Shown here piece by piece: positions 38,033-46,898 of a DNA stretch of 64,000 bases. The notes under the pieces were generated by a model. It saw only the letters and a program-made list of their open reading frames with translations. It ran no database searches and had not been told where the DNA came from. Where the stretch lies: the NCBI GenBank assembly GCA_947475995.1, contig CANJNI010000004.1, positions 116,354-180,353 of the forward strand, in the 5' to 3' direction. Within the stretch, counting starts at the first letter, position 1; every line of letters begins with the position of its first letter. The position numbers were made by a program, and so were the translations under genes. Origin of the DNA: Beijerinckiaceae bacterium (GTDB lineage: Bacteria > Pseudomonadota > Alphaproteobacteria > Rhizobiales > Beijerinckiaceae).

Positions 38033-39319
38033 TCATGCGTCCAGCGGCACGCCGGCCATCCGGGCCTTCTCGATGCGCGGCGGCGGCGATACGAAGGCGC
38101 CCGGCTCGTTGACGAGGCCCTGCGCGATGCGCCGCACGATCTCGGTCTGCGCTACCTTGCGTCCGGCCGGATCGTAGAACGATCCCTTCACCTGTATCGT
38201 CGCAGCGAGCGCCTTGACGAAATCCTCCGCCAGCGCAGCATCGACAGGCTCGGGCGCGACCCAGAACTGATCCAGCGTACCCTGATGCGTCAGGCCCGGA
38301 ATGTCGAACACCGCAATGCCCAGAACCTTGGTCGGGCACCGGGCGCGGATTGCGTAAAGCCCTACGGTCGAATTCACCAGAATGCAGCCGCGCGCATGGG
38401 GCAGTATGTCGGCCACGTCGCCGCCGTCGATGGTGAGCAGCCGGTCTTCCAGACCATAACGCGCCGCCGTTTCGCGCAACACGCGCGGCCAGTTCTCGCG
38501 CCCGTTGTCGAGCGGATGCAGTTTCGCCACGAGCCGCGCGTCTGACGGCGCGTTGCGGGCGAACGAACCGATCACCTCGTCGAGCATTCCGGACAGATGC
38601 CCGTAGTGCGAATTGCGGCGGATCTGGTAGTCGCTCTGCAACTGCATCGCGAGCATGAAGAAGGGCCATTTGCCGGCCTTGCAATCGGCGATCACCCCCA
38701 CCGCATCGCGCTGCGCCTTGCGTTGACGAACCGTGCGAGGAACCCAGCTCAGATAATCCACGAACGGGTGATAATACTTGTCCGCGTTGAAATGCGGGTA
38801 GAACGGCTTCAGGAAGACGTTTGCGAGATTGTACGTCACCTCCGCCACCGCTTCCGCCACAAACGAATAGGGAAAGCGCACAGCCAGATCGGGCGTCGGG
38901 GCATCCGCCGCTATGGCGCGAATCCGGGCTGGATCGTTGGGAAAATGCGAATAGACCCCCATGCCGTTGCGCTCGACCGTCAGCCAGTCGGGCCGCAAAT
39001 AACCGAACTCGATGGCGACGGCATTGATGTTCATGCCGCGCGCGACCTCGGCGGCGACGCGATGATAGGCCTGCTGATCGGCGTAATAGACGATGTCGGT
39101 CACGCCCTCCGCGCGCATGAAGTCCGCCAGATAGGTTCCCCAATCCTCGAAACGCCCGCGATAATTGACTGCTCCCTTGCGCCGCCAGAAAAGCCGGTCA
39201 GCCGGGCAGACATGAATGCGATGTGTCCGGTGCCCTTCCGCCTCGAATGCATCGGCGAGTTCGGACCAGAAGACAGAGGGCGGGCCCTGCAGGAAGAGGA
39301 TCGAGCGCTTTTCAGCCAT
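38033..39319 (-). CDS. rkpJ: KpsS/RkpJ-like capsule polysaccharide protein
   Basis: A roughly 428-residue protein of the capsule synthesis/export family (KpsS, LipB, RkpJ). KpsS enzymes build the Kdo linker joining group 2 capsules to their lipid. Visible signatures are the N-terminal FLQGPPSVFWSELADAFEA, a central KLHPLDNGRENW and HPFVDYLSWVP, and the C-terminal NSTVGLYAI block that follows the nucleotide-binding region. It lies opposite in strand to the rest of the cluster, three bases past the glycosyltransferase stop. The chosen ATG (MAEKRSILF) starts the conserved part; a longer frame lacks support. Confidence 0.75.
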   Translation of the reverse strand: MAEKRSILFLQGPPSVFWSELADAFEAEGHRTHRIHVCPADRLFWRRKGAVNYRGRFEDWGTYLADFMRAEGVTDIVYYADQQAYHRVAAEVARGMNINAVAIEFGYLRPDWLTVERNGMGVYSHFPNDPARIRAIAADAPTPDLAVRFPYSFVAEAVAEVTYNLANVFLKPFYPHFNADKYYHPFVDYLSWVPRTVRQRKAQRDAVGVIADCKAGKWPFFMLAMQLQSDYQIRRNSHYGHLSGMLDEVIGSFARNAPSDARLVAKLHPLDNGRENWPRVLRETAARYGLEDRLLTIDGGDVADILPHARGCILVNSTVGLYAIRARCPTKVLGIAVFDIPGLTHQGTLDQFWVAPEPVDAALAEDFVKALAATIQVKGSFYDPAGRKVAQTEIVRRIAQGLVNEPGAFVSPPPRIEKARMAGVPLDA

Positions 39320-39432
39320 GAGGCTGTGTAGGGTCGGGCAACCGATCGCGCAACCCGCACAAAGGAAGGGCAGGGCGCTTGGCCGCACCCCGCAGGTGGC
39401 CTATCAAGGGGCAATTCCTTTCGGATACCCGC

Positions 39433-40224
39433 ATGGCCTGGCAGGGCATCATCATCACCGGCGCGTCGAGCGGCATAGGCGAGGCGCTGGCGCGCGAACT
39501 GGCCGCGCCGGGCGTCACGCTGGGCCTTGTGGGACGCAATGCGGAGCGTCTGGGGAGCGTGGCTGAGGCCGTTGCCGCCGCAGGGGCTATTGTCCGCCAG
39601 GGCCTGTTCGACATTCGTGACGCTGACGCCTTGCGCTCGTTCGTCAACGACTTCGCCGCCGCAGCTCCGCTGGACCTCGTGGTCGCCAATGCAGGCATTC
39701 TGGACGGCCGCACGCCTGATGGCGACATCGAGACCGCTGCCGCCGCCCGCAACCTGCTGGACACGAACCTTCTGGCCTCCATCGAGACGCTGCACGCGGC
39801 CCTGCCGCACATGCGCACCCGAAGGACCGGCCAGATCCTGCTGGTGACGTCGCAGGCGGGCCTCGCGCCGCTGCCCGACGCGCCGGCCTATAGCGCCAGC
39901 AAGGCCGGCCTCATCTCCTACGGGCTGGCCATGCGGGAGGCTATGCGCGAGGAAGGGGTGCGGATCAACGTGGTCTGCCCCGGCTATGTGACCTCCGGAA
40001 TGACGGCAGTTCATCAGGGCCCGCACCCGTTCAAGATTTCGGCGCAGGCGGCGGCGCGCAAGATCATTGCTGGCATGGAGGCCGACAAGGGCCTGTTCGG
40101 CTTCCCGTTCACCCTGTTTTTGGGCGCCCGCTGCGCCATCGCCGCGCCCGCCTGGATCAGGCGGCTGGTGATGAACGGCATGCGGTTTCGTGTCGCCCGC
40201 TACGACGGTCAAAAGCCGTTGTGA
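39433..40224 (+). CDS. rkpH: Short-chain dehydrogenase/reductase (RkpH-like)
   Basis: NAD(P)-dependent oxidoreductase of 263 residues with the nucleotide-binding TGASSGIG (9-16), the ANAG motif, catalytic serine in LVTSQAG, and Y153/K157 in YSASK. The C-terminal part has a hydrophobic, membrane-associating character. In the rkp-like setting it would reduce the 3-keto group made by the oxoamine synthase, as 3-ketosphinganine reductase does in sphingolipid synthesis; that is inference. Divergent from the KpsS-like gene, 113 bases apart. An upstream in-frame TTG is less likely as start. Confidence 0.8.
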   Translation: MAWQGIIITGASSGIGEALARELAAPGVTLGLVGRNAERLGSVAEAVAAAGAIVRQGLFDIRDADALRSFVNDFAAAAPLDLVVANAGILDGRTPDGDIETAAAARNLLDTNLLASIETLHAALPHMRTRRTGQILLVTSQAGLAPLPDAPAYSASKAGLISYGLAMREAMREEGVRINVVCPGYVTSGMTAVHQGPHPFKISAQAAARKIIAGMEADKGLFGFPFTLFLGARCAIAAPAWIRRLVMNGMRFRVARYDGQKPL

Positions 40225-40240
40225 TCCCGAACCTGCCGCA

Positions 40241-40269
40241 TTGACAGGCGGCTTGCCCAAGCCCTACCT
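40241..40269 (+). promoter_or_regulatory. Putative promoter of the P450 gene
   Basis: A consensus -35 TTGACA (40241-40246) and CTACCT (40264-40269) are spaced by 17 bases in the gap before the P450 gene, suggesting it can be transcribed separately from the SDR. Confidence 0.4.
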
Positions 40270-40307
40270 CCGCAGGCGCGCTGCGGCGCAACAAGGGCCC
40301 GCGATCC

Positions 40308-41717
40308 ATGTTCAGTTTCGGCTTCAAGGAACCCGAGGTTCTCGAACGCAAGGGGCCGGACTTTTTTGAGCCGGCCAGACCCGCCGCGCCGCCGCGCCTG
40401 ATGCCGCTCGCCGAACTCGTCGTCAACGCCCGCCGCAACCTGCTGACGATCTGGCCGGAGTCCGATTACCGGTCCACCGTCGGCACGACGCGCGTTCTGG
40501 GTCGTCAGGTCGTTCTGGTGAATTCGCCCGAGAGCGTCAAATATGTGATGCACACGAGGCACGAGAATTTCGAACGCAAGAGCCCGCAGATGCGGCGTGC
40601 GCTGGAATATCTGCTTGGCGACGGCCTGTTCATTTCCGACGGCGAGACGTGGAAGCGGCGTCGTCCGCTCGTGGCCGATATCGTCCACAAGAATCGCGTG
40701 CCGACGTTCGGCAAGACCATGGAAGCCGTAACGGCCGAAATGGTGGCGCGCTGGGAAAACATGCCTGCGGGACAGCCGTTCGACGTGCTTCTGGAAATGG
40801 CGGAACTGACCGCTGAAATCATCGCCCGCACGGTCTTCGGCAACGATCTCGGCTCGCACGCCGCCAACGAGGTCATTCAGGGCTTCTCCAGATACCAGAG
40901 CCTGATCGACTCCTTCAACCTGGGCTATTTTCTCGGCGCGAATGAAGGCTGGCCGGTGCTGCGCGGTCCGCGCCTGCGCAATTCCGTGAAGCGCGTTCAC
41001 AATGTGGTCGAGAAGGTGATCAACGACCATCTCGCCGGAAAGGGCGAAGACGATTCGATGGTGCAGCTTCTGGTGAAGCGCCAGAAGCGCAACCCCGATC
41101 TCGGCCTCGATCTCAGCGCCTTGCGCAACGAAGCCGCCACGATTTTCATGGCCGGTCACGAGACGACAGCCGCCACGCTCACCTGGGCCTGGTATCTGCT
41201 GTCCAATGCCCCATGGGTCGAGGAACAGGTGGTGGCAGAAATCGACCGCGTGACGGGCGGACGTCGCCCGACTGTGGAAGACGTGCCGCAACTCGAATGG
41301 TGCCGCGCGGTGATCGAGGAGACCCTGCGGCTCTATCCGCCCGTGCCGATCCTGGCGCGACAGGCCAGGGAGGCCGACCGTATCGGCAACATTGACGTGG
41401 ACCCCGCAGCGCTGGCGCTCGTGGTCCCCTGGCTGCTGCATCGCGCCAATGACCTGTGGGACAAACCGGACCGCTTCATGCCGGAGCGTTTTCTGGGCGA
41501 ACAGCGGCCGATTCCCTACAGCTACATTCCGTTCGCCATCGGCCCGCGCATCTGCGCAGGCATGAACTTCGGGCTGACGGAATCAATCCTCTGCCTCGCG
41601 ATCCTCATCCAGCGGTTCAAGATTCGCGTGGCCGAAGGATTCAAGGTCGACCCCGTTTGCCGCCTGACCCTGCGTCCGCGTGGCGGGATGCCGGTGACGA
41701 TGACCGCGCGCCACTAG
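40308..41717 (+). CDS. Cytochrome P450
   Basis: A complete 469-residue haem-thiolate monooxygenase: I-helix oxygen-activation motif AGHETT (282-287), K-helix EETLRLYPP, PERF motif and haem-binding FAIGPRICAG with ligand C416. No N-terminal membrane anchor is obvious. The sequence is of the long-chain/CYP102-like or CYP4-like fatty-acid hydroxylase appearance (LRLYPPVP, GPRICAG) rather than the short camphor type. Position at the end of the lipid cluster suggests hydroxylation of the polyketide-derived chain. No ferredoxin or reductase gene is close, so redox partners would come from elsewhere. Confidence 0.88.
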   Translation: MFSFGFKEPEVLERKGPDFFEPARPAAPPRLMPLAELVVNARRNLLTIWPESDYRSTVGTTRVLGRQVVLVNSPESVKYVMHTRHENFERKSPQMRRALEYLLGDGLFISDGETWKRRRPLVADIVHKNRVPTFGKTMEAVTAEMVARWENMPAGQPFDVLLEMAELTAEIIARTVFGNDLGSHAANEVIQGFSRYQSLIDSFNLGYFLGANEGWPVLRGPRLRNSVKRVHNVVEKVINDHLAGKGEDDSMVQLLVKRQKRNPDLGLDLSALRNEAATIFMAGHETTAATLTWAWYLLSNAPWVEEQVVAEIDRVTGGRRPTVEDVPQLEWCRAVIEETLRLYPPVPILARQAREADRIGNIDVDPAALALVVPWLLHRANDLWDKPDRFMPERFLGEQRPIPYSYIPFAIGPRICAGMNFGLTESILCLAILIQRFKIRVAEGFKVDPVCRLTLRPRGGMPVTMTARH

Positions 41718-41757
41718 GGCCTTGGATCGTTCTTCGGTTCGGTGCTAGCGTTCGAGA

Positions 41758-42114
41758 ATGCAGAAGGGTCTGGCAGCGGCGCTCAAGGTCTGCGGGTTGC
41801 GCCTTGCGGCGCTCGCAACGCTGTTGCTTGCGCCAGCGCCGGTTCTGGCAGCGGAAAAGTTTCCGGATCTCGGCGGCTACTGGACCGGTCCGGGCTTGTC
41901 GATCTTCATTGATCCGAGCCGCCATCAGGCCAACGCAGACCCCACAAAGCCATTCAACCGCCAGTCCTTCATCATTCGCAACGTCACCGGCTCGATGGTG
42001 GTCTTCGCTATCGGACCTGAGCTTTTTGTCGGGAACCTCACCGATCCCAACACGATGGTGGTGACGCGCGGCGGCCTTCTCGAAAGCTACACCCTGAGCC
42101 GCCGCAAGCGATGA
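41758..42114 (+). CDS. Small exported protein of unknown function
   Basis: A 118-residue protein with a typical signal peptide (hydrophobic about 10-30, cleavage after VLAAE) and a short mature domain beginning FPDLGGYWTGPG. I do not recognise the family. It begins 40 bases after the P450 stop and could be co-transcribed with it, but its stop is directly against the stop of the convergent NYN gene. Confidence 0.6.
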   Translation: MQKGLAAALKVCGLRLAALATLLLAPAPVLAAEKFPDLGGYWTGPGLSIFIDPSRHQANADPTKPFNRQSFIIRNVTGSMVVFAIGPELFVGNLTDPNTMVVTRGGLLESYTLSRRKR

Positions 42115-42765
42115 TCAGAGGCCGGTGATCTCGAGATCGCGCCATGTGGCGGACTCGCGCGGCGCCCATCCGCGCGGACGTGCGATCATCTCGCCTTGAG
42201 CAGTCCTTACAGTTTCGCTCAGCGTGGCGGCGCGCAACTGCCGCTTCGTCAGCGTCTTTCGCTTCAGCGTCGCCGTATCGTGCATCATGCGCGGGATGCT
42301 GCGCAGGGAGAGCAGCGTGAGCGACTTGTGCTGAAACCTCGCGAGCTTGCGCGCCAGATGTGACTCGCTGATCTGGTCCGTCACCAGCCAAGCTTCGTCG
42401 AAAGAATCGCTCCACGCATCGTGAAGAATTTCCAGCGCGAGATTGGCCTCGTTGTGGCGCGCGCGACGATCGTCCCAACCGTGGCCGCAACGGCCGCATT
42501 CATGGAATTCGCGGACGGGATCCTCTGTAAGGCAGGCGACGCCGAGCGCCGACAAGGCGCGCAGATAGGTGCGCTCCTGCTGGGCGCGCGCACGATCCTC
42601 GCCGGTCACGGTGAATGCGAACACCAGACGTCTTATCTGGACATGATCTGCCGCGAGTTGACTCGCAAGCCGTGCGGGGTCGAGCCACTTGAGGGATGCT
42701 TCGTTCAGCTCGTCGATTGCCTGGAACAGGGCATTGCCGTCGATGAACAGTGAAGCTCTTTGCAT
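42115..42765 (-). CDS. NYN-domain protein (predicted RNase fold)
   Basis: A 216-residue protein with a PIN-like NYN domain: N-terminal LFIDGNALFQAID with the first acidic residue, HNEANLALEILHDA in the middle, and EAWLVTDQISES in place of the usual GDSDF-type strand. An inserted CGRCGHGW motif may bind zinc. NYN proteins usually cut RNA, but the changed second acidic motif leaves activity open. The start is the ATG with GGAG at five bases; longer frames lack a ribosome binding site. Divergent from the TPR regulator. Confidence 0.65.
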   Translation of the reverse strand: MQRASLFIDGNALFQAIDELNEASLKWLDPARLASQLAADHVQIRRLVFAFTVTGEDRARAQQERTYLRALSALGVACLTEDPVREFHECGRCGHGWDDRRARHNEANLALEILHDAWSDSFDEAWLVTDQISESHLARKLARFQHKSLTLLSLRSIPRMMHDTATLKRKTLTKRQLRAATLSETVRTAQGEMIARPRGWAPRESATWRDLEITGL

Positions 42766-42958
42766 GTCGTCTCCGCCACAAATTGGTTTTCGCCGCCCAA
42801 CTTGGGTGAATGATACGCACGAGAAGAAGTCTTTGCGCCTGTTAACGGGTGAAAGCATGTTAAAAGGCCACGCTGCTTCAACGAAAACACCATGAATCAA
42901 TTGCGTTTTTTCTGTTTCCTCCGTGCGCATTCTGCTAGTGTAACGGCAGGAGAAACGG

Positions 42959-44656
42959 ATGGCGATAAACGCCGGCGACGACAGCATTTCATGGAGTGAA
43001 GCGCAGCAGGACGAGATTCGTCGTGCGCTCGAAAGGCTGTTGCGCAGCGAAGCCTTCGTTTCCTCGCCTCGACTTACGAGCTTTCTGAGCTTTCTCGTCG
43101 AGGAAACGCTTGCAGGCCGCGCCGCTCAGCTCAAGGCTTACACGATTGCGACCGGCATCTTCGGATTGCCGCCCTCGTTCGACCCGCAGAGCAATTCTAT
43201 CGTGCGCGTTGAAGCGAAGCGATTGCGCGCTGCGATCGAGCGCGCTTATGCAGAACAGACAAACGCTTCATCCGTGCGCATCGCTCTGCTACCCGGATCT
43301 TATGTGCCGCGCTTCGAATTTGTCGGGCCGGAGGAAATTGAGGCTCCCGAAGCCAAAACAGTCGTGACGGTTTCCGAGCCTGGGCCGCTCGTGCAACGCG
43401 CTGCGCGGGGCCGCGCCCGTCTTGTTTTCGTGGCTCTCATGTTGACAACGGCCCTTGCAGGCGCCGTTGCGGGCGGGATCTATCTTGGCAGCGGTCCGGT
43501 CGACCCGACAGCCGAAACAGCCGCTGCGACGATTTACGGGCTTCCATCCCTGCGGGTCGAAATCGCCTCGGGTTCGGGCGCGCAATCAGACGCGACTCGT
43601 CTTCGCATCGAACTTGAAACGGCTCTGGTGAGGTTCAGAACATTGACGGTCCGTGCTGGTGAAGCATCGCCGTCAGTTCCGGGCCCGTTTGATTACACGA
43701 TCGCCGGCCATTTGGAGCCCGACGGTGCGCTTCTGCTTCGGTTGATCCGCAGCGCCAGCGGCAAGCTCTTGTGGTCGGAGCGATTCAATCGCCCGGAGCG
43801 CACGGCGGTTGCGGACGCGCGACTCGTCGATGATATCGTGAGCCGGCTCGGGCGGCGCTACGGAATCATTCAATCCGATCTCCGCCAGCAGATCATGCAG
43901 GGACCAACGCCTGTCGCCGGATATGGCTGCATCCTCGCCGCCGACATGTATTTTGCGCGACCGCACCCCCAGAGCCTTCCGGTCGTGGAGGCGTGTCTGC
44001 GCAGGGAGATTGCTGCGCACTCGTCTTTCGCGGATGCGCGGTCGACTTACGCGCGGCTTCTTCTCCAGCAAAGGGTCGCAGGCGCTGCGTCTGGCGAAAC
44101 TGATCTACTCGAACAGGCGGCGCAACTGGCGGAGGAGGCCGTTGCGCTGGAGCCGCACAGCGGCCGTTCACATCTGGCCCGTTTCGCTGTGCGTTTCGCC
44201 GAGGGACGGTACGAGGACGCATTCGAGTCTGGCAATGTGGCCATGCGTCTGAATCCGAATTCGACCGACGTCGCTGCGAATATCGGCGCCGCTCTAATCC
44301 TACGCGGCGATTTCGAGGAGGGGCGTGCGCTTCTGGATCGCTCGAGCCGCTTCGCTGAATCATTGCCCGGCTGGTACGACATCTATTATTTCATCGACGC
44401 CTACATGCGCGGGGATTTTGACGAGGCTGCGCGCCGTGCGCGGAAGAGATCGCTGGCGAGATATCCGATCGGTCTCGTCGCCAAGATGCTGATGGCCTCG
44501 CACAAGGCCGACAAGGCGGAATATGACCGCTGGTCAGCACAACTCGGCAAGACTTTTCCGGGATTCGCCGAGAATCTTGAAAAGTCTCTGAAACGCTACG
44601 GGGTTGAGCCGGAGATCCGTAGACGCATCGCGGGCGATCTTCGTTTTCCGTCCTGA
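42959..44656 (+). CDS. Membrane protein with winged-helix-like N-terminus and TPR C-terminus
   Basis: A 565-residue protein. Residues 15-125 resemble the N-terminal DNA-binding-like domain of Hyphomicrobiales regulators (SPRLTSFLSFLVEETL, SNSIVRVEAKRLRAAIE, LLPGSYVPRFE). One TM helix lies at about 153-177, followed by a domain resembling the cyclase-associated FlgO/TolB-like region, and TPR-type helical repeats from about 380 on. It could bind DNA from the membrane in the manner of ToxR/CadC, which is inference. AGGAG precedes the ATG. A strong terminator follows. Confidence 0.65.
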   Translation: MAINAGDDSISWSEAQQDEIRRALERLLRSEAFVSSPRLTSFLSFLVEETLAGRAAQLKAYTIATGIFGLPPSFDPQSNSIVRVEAKRLRAAIERAYAEQTNASSVRIALLPGSYVPRFEFVGPEEIEAPEAKTVVTVSEPGPLVQRAARGRARLVFVALMLTTALAGAVAGGIYLGSGPVDPTAETAAATIYGLPSLRVEIASGSGAQSDATRLRIELETALVRFRTLTVRAGEASPSVPGPFDYTIAGHLEPDGALLLRLIRSASGKLLWSERFNRPERTAVADARLVDDIVSRLGRRYGIIQSDLRQQIMQGPTPVAGYGCILAADMYFARPHPQSLPVVEACLRREIAAHSSFADARSTYARLLLQQRVAGAASGETDLLEQAAQLAEEAVALEPHSGRSHLARFAVRFAEGRYEDAFESGNVAMRLNPNSTDVAANIGAALILRGDFEEGRALLDRSSRFAESLPGWYDIYYFIDAYMRGDFDEAARRARKRSLARYPIGLVAKMLMASHKADKAEYDRWSAQLGKTFPGFAENLEKSLKRYGVEPEIRRRIAGDLRFPS

Positions 44657-44694
44657 AATTCTTCAATTGCAAACGTCGCCGCCGGTAAAGAAGA

Positions 44695-44731
44695 AGCCCC
44701 GGAGCTTTCGCTCCGGGGCTCTTTTTCTTTC
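44695..44731. terminator. Bidirectional terminator between TPR regulator and porin
   Basis: An 11-bp perfect stem AGCCCCGGAGC/GCTCCGGGGCT with a TTTC loop. CTTTTTCTTTC follows on the plus strand and, on the minus strand, TTCTTCTTT follows, so it can end both convergent transcripts. Confidence 0.92.
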
Positions 44732-44746
44732 GTCTAAATCAGACGA

Positions 44747-46189
44747 TTAGAAGGCGCGCTCGACGCGGGTCTTGAGCGACCAGTTGCTGTTCGACAGTCC
44801 GGGCGAACCAGCCGCCACGAAGGCCGCCGGAGCGTTCTGCAGGCCGACCTTGTTCTGGTAGTAGGCCAGTTCGACGCCGAGGTCGAGACGGGCCACCGGG
44901 CTCCAGATCAGGTTGCCGGCAACGTGCCAGATCGAAGAGTTGCCGAACTGAAGACCGGCGGCGGCCGTGGCCGTTGGGGTGATCATCTGGTTGTAGCCAG
45001 CCGTGAAGTTCGAACGAACCGACGGGGTCCAGTAGTGGGTGACGATTCCCTGAACAGTCCAGGACTTGACGTTGGTATAGGTGTTCACGCCACCAACCAC
45101 GTTCGTCAGGATCATGTTCTGCGGTGCAGCCAGAACGCCGCCAAGCATACGCTTGTTGCCCGCGTCGGAGCAAGAGCTGAAGCTCGAGCAGCCCACGAGA
45201 CCGTTGAGACCGTCAGCATACGCAGCATAGAGGTACAGCGCATCACCAGCCGCAATCATCGGCAGCTTGAACTGCGCGCCAGCGCCGATTGCCCATGCAC
45301 CGGTGGTGGCGGCGCCGAGCACGAGGCTGTTGAGATTCGACGGAGCGGTCGAGGTGCTGTTGTTGGTGAAGGCGCCCATCAACTGCACATAACCCCAAGA
45401 CTGGTCGTACCGGAGAGCGCCGGAGACGACAAGACCGGTGTCGATGTCATGCTTGTAGGTGAAGCGGTTCTGCGCACCGGCTTGAGCGTAGTCGGTTTTC
45501 GACGCGATCTGGACGCTGGCCGAGAAGCCGCCGCCCATCACGGCGGTGTACGACAGGCTCTTGATGCCCGAGGCGAAGCCAGCCGACGCACCGCTGTGGT
45601 ACATGACCGACGGCATCGTCGTGAAGATATCGTTGCCCAGGCCGAACGAGAAACCTGCGAAGCGGATATAGGCACGCTCCATCGTGAGCGCCGAAGAGCC
45701 GTTGCCCGCCGGGGCATAGGAGGTCGGAGCAATCGTGCTGCCGCCAACCGCGACGCCGCCAGCCGGAACGTTGGTCGTGCCGAGCGTGTTGGCCAGATTG
45801 CGGATGCCGTCAGTATTCGCAACGCGATACTGGATCACAGCCTGAGCCGTGCCCCAAGCCGTCTGCGTGCGAGCGTCCATGTTCATGACGCCGCGGATTT
45901 CCTGCCCGATCGTGTCCTGATCAGCCGCAAGCTGTGTGATCGCGCCGGCAGCCGCTGTCGAGCGGATGTCCTTGCCCGGGGTGTACTGATAGTCGACGCG
46001 AACCATGCCGCCGACCTTCAAGCAGGTGTCGGTGCCCGGGATGTAGAAGAAGCCGGCGCCATAGGCGTCGCAAATCTTCACGTACTGGGCGGGAGCCGCC
46101 TTCTTCGACGGCAGGTCAGCCGCCTGAGCGCCGGCAACGGCCACGATGGCGGCTGCGGTGCCGAGCATAGCGCTCTTCACAAATGTCAT
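44747..46189 (-). CDS. Porin (Porin_2 family, Omp2-like)
   Basis: Outer-membrane general porin of 480 residues. It has a signal peptide cleaved after AQAA, the conserved start of the mature protein with a two-cysteine loop (VKICDAYGAGFFYIPGTDTCLKVGG, cited here in parts: YVKICDAYG and GTDTCLK), alternating beta-strand pattern, and a C-terminal phenylalanine (VERAF) for BAM recognition. The start is set by GGAGG six bases upstream. The family is the major porin of Brucella and Bradyrhizobium relatives. It has an unusually long run of small-residue loops, and a monocistronic layout with a terminator. Confidence 0.93.
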   Translation of the reverse strand: MTFVKSAMLGTAAAIVAVAGAQAADLPSKKAAPAQYVKICDAYGAGFFYIPGTDTCLKVGGMVRVDYQYTPGKDIRSTAAAGAITQLAADQDTIGQEIRGVMNMDARTQTAWGTAQAVIQYRVANTDGIRNLANTLGTTNVPAGGVAVGGSTIAPTSYAPAGNGSSALTMERAYIRFAGFSFGLGNDIFTTMPSVMYHSGASAGFASGIKSLSYTAVMGGGFSASVQIASKTDYAQAGAQNRFTYKHDIDTGLVVSGALRYDQSWGYVQLMGAFTNNSTSTAPSNLNSLVLGAATTGAWAIGAGAQFKLPMIAAGDALYLYAAYADGLNGLVGCSSFSSCSDAGNKRMLGGVLAAPQNMILTNVVGGVNTYTNVKSWTVQGIVTHYWTPSVRSNFTAGYNQMITPTATAAAGLQFGNSSIWHVAGNLIWSPVARLDLGVELAYYQNKVGLQNAPAAFVAAGSPGLSNSNWSLKTRVERAF

Positions 46190-46311
46190 TAAACCCTCCA
46201 GAGTAAGATCGACCCGATGGAAACCAGCGCAAGCCCCGGTTCCTTTTGGTGGGACCAGTTGGTCCTGGAAGCGCCGCCAACGACTTATGTCGTCATGCGA
46301 TGTTTCCATTT

Positions 46312-46326
46312 TGTCGTTGTACGACA
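46312..46326. promoter_or_regulatory. Inverted repeat upstream of marR (possible MarR operator)
   Basis: TGTCGT-TGT-ACGACA is a perfect 6-bp inverted repeat between the divergent porin and marR genes. Related half-sites (ATGTCGTCAT, 46287-46296) lie about 20 bases to the left. It is 26 bases upstream of the marR start, the position expected for an autoregulatory operator. Confidence 0.5.
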
Positions 46327-46352
46327 TATATCTGAGCCTGTGAAGTTGCCGA

Positions 46353-46823
46353 ATGCCCTCCAAATCCATACGGCCGCCCGGTGTGGCGTCTGCGCCACAG
46401 TCGGAAAACGTGCTGTCGCCGGCGGATTTGCGGGCGCTCGCGGAGTTTCGCGCTCTGCTGAGAAAGTTCCTTTATCTCAATGAGTTGGCGGCGGATCAGG
46501 TCGGCCTGACGACGCAGCGTTTCCAGGCATTGCTGGCCATCTGGGCCTTTCGTGAGCAGCAAGAACGCGACATGGCGGTGGGGGAACTTTCCGACGCCTT
46601 GCTGATCAAGGACCACAGCACGGCCGAACTTGTGACCCGACTCGCCGGGTCCGGGCTGATTCTCAAGGCGGCCGACAAGGCAGATAAAAGAAAGACCCTG
46701 CTGCGCCTGTCGCCCGAGGGGGAGAAGAGGATGCTCGAGTTCGCCCGCATCCACCTGCGTCAGCTCGGCGAGCAGCAGAAGGCCTTCGGCGACATTCTCC
46801 GTCTCCTCGGCGATCCTGCCTGA
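46353..46823 (+). CDS. MarR family transcriptional regulator
   Basis: A 156-residue winged-helix regulator with the MarR recognition region (VGELSDALLIKDHSTAELVTRLAGSGL), beta-wing (ADKADKRKTLLRLSPEG) and flanking dimerisation helices. It is 75 bases upstream of the TcuA-like flavoprotein gene in the same direction, so it probably controls it. The ribosome binding site is weak. Ligand unknown, possibly an aromatic or tricarboxylic acid. Confidence 0.87.
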   Translation: MPSKSIRPPGVASAPQSENVLSPADLRALAEFRALLRKFLYLNELAADQVGLTTQRFQALLAIWAFREQQERDMAVGELSDALLIKDHSTAELVTRLAGSGLILKAADKADKRKTLLRLSPEGEKRMLEFARIHLRQLGEQQKAFGDILRLLGDPA

Positions 46824-46898
46824 GCCCGATAGACAGCCGGCCGCGCTTGATCCAGAAATAGCCCAGCGCGCCAAGACGCGCGGTTTTGGGAGACTGGA

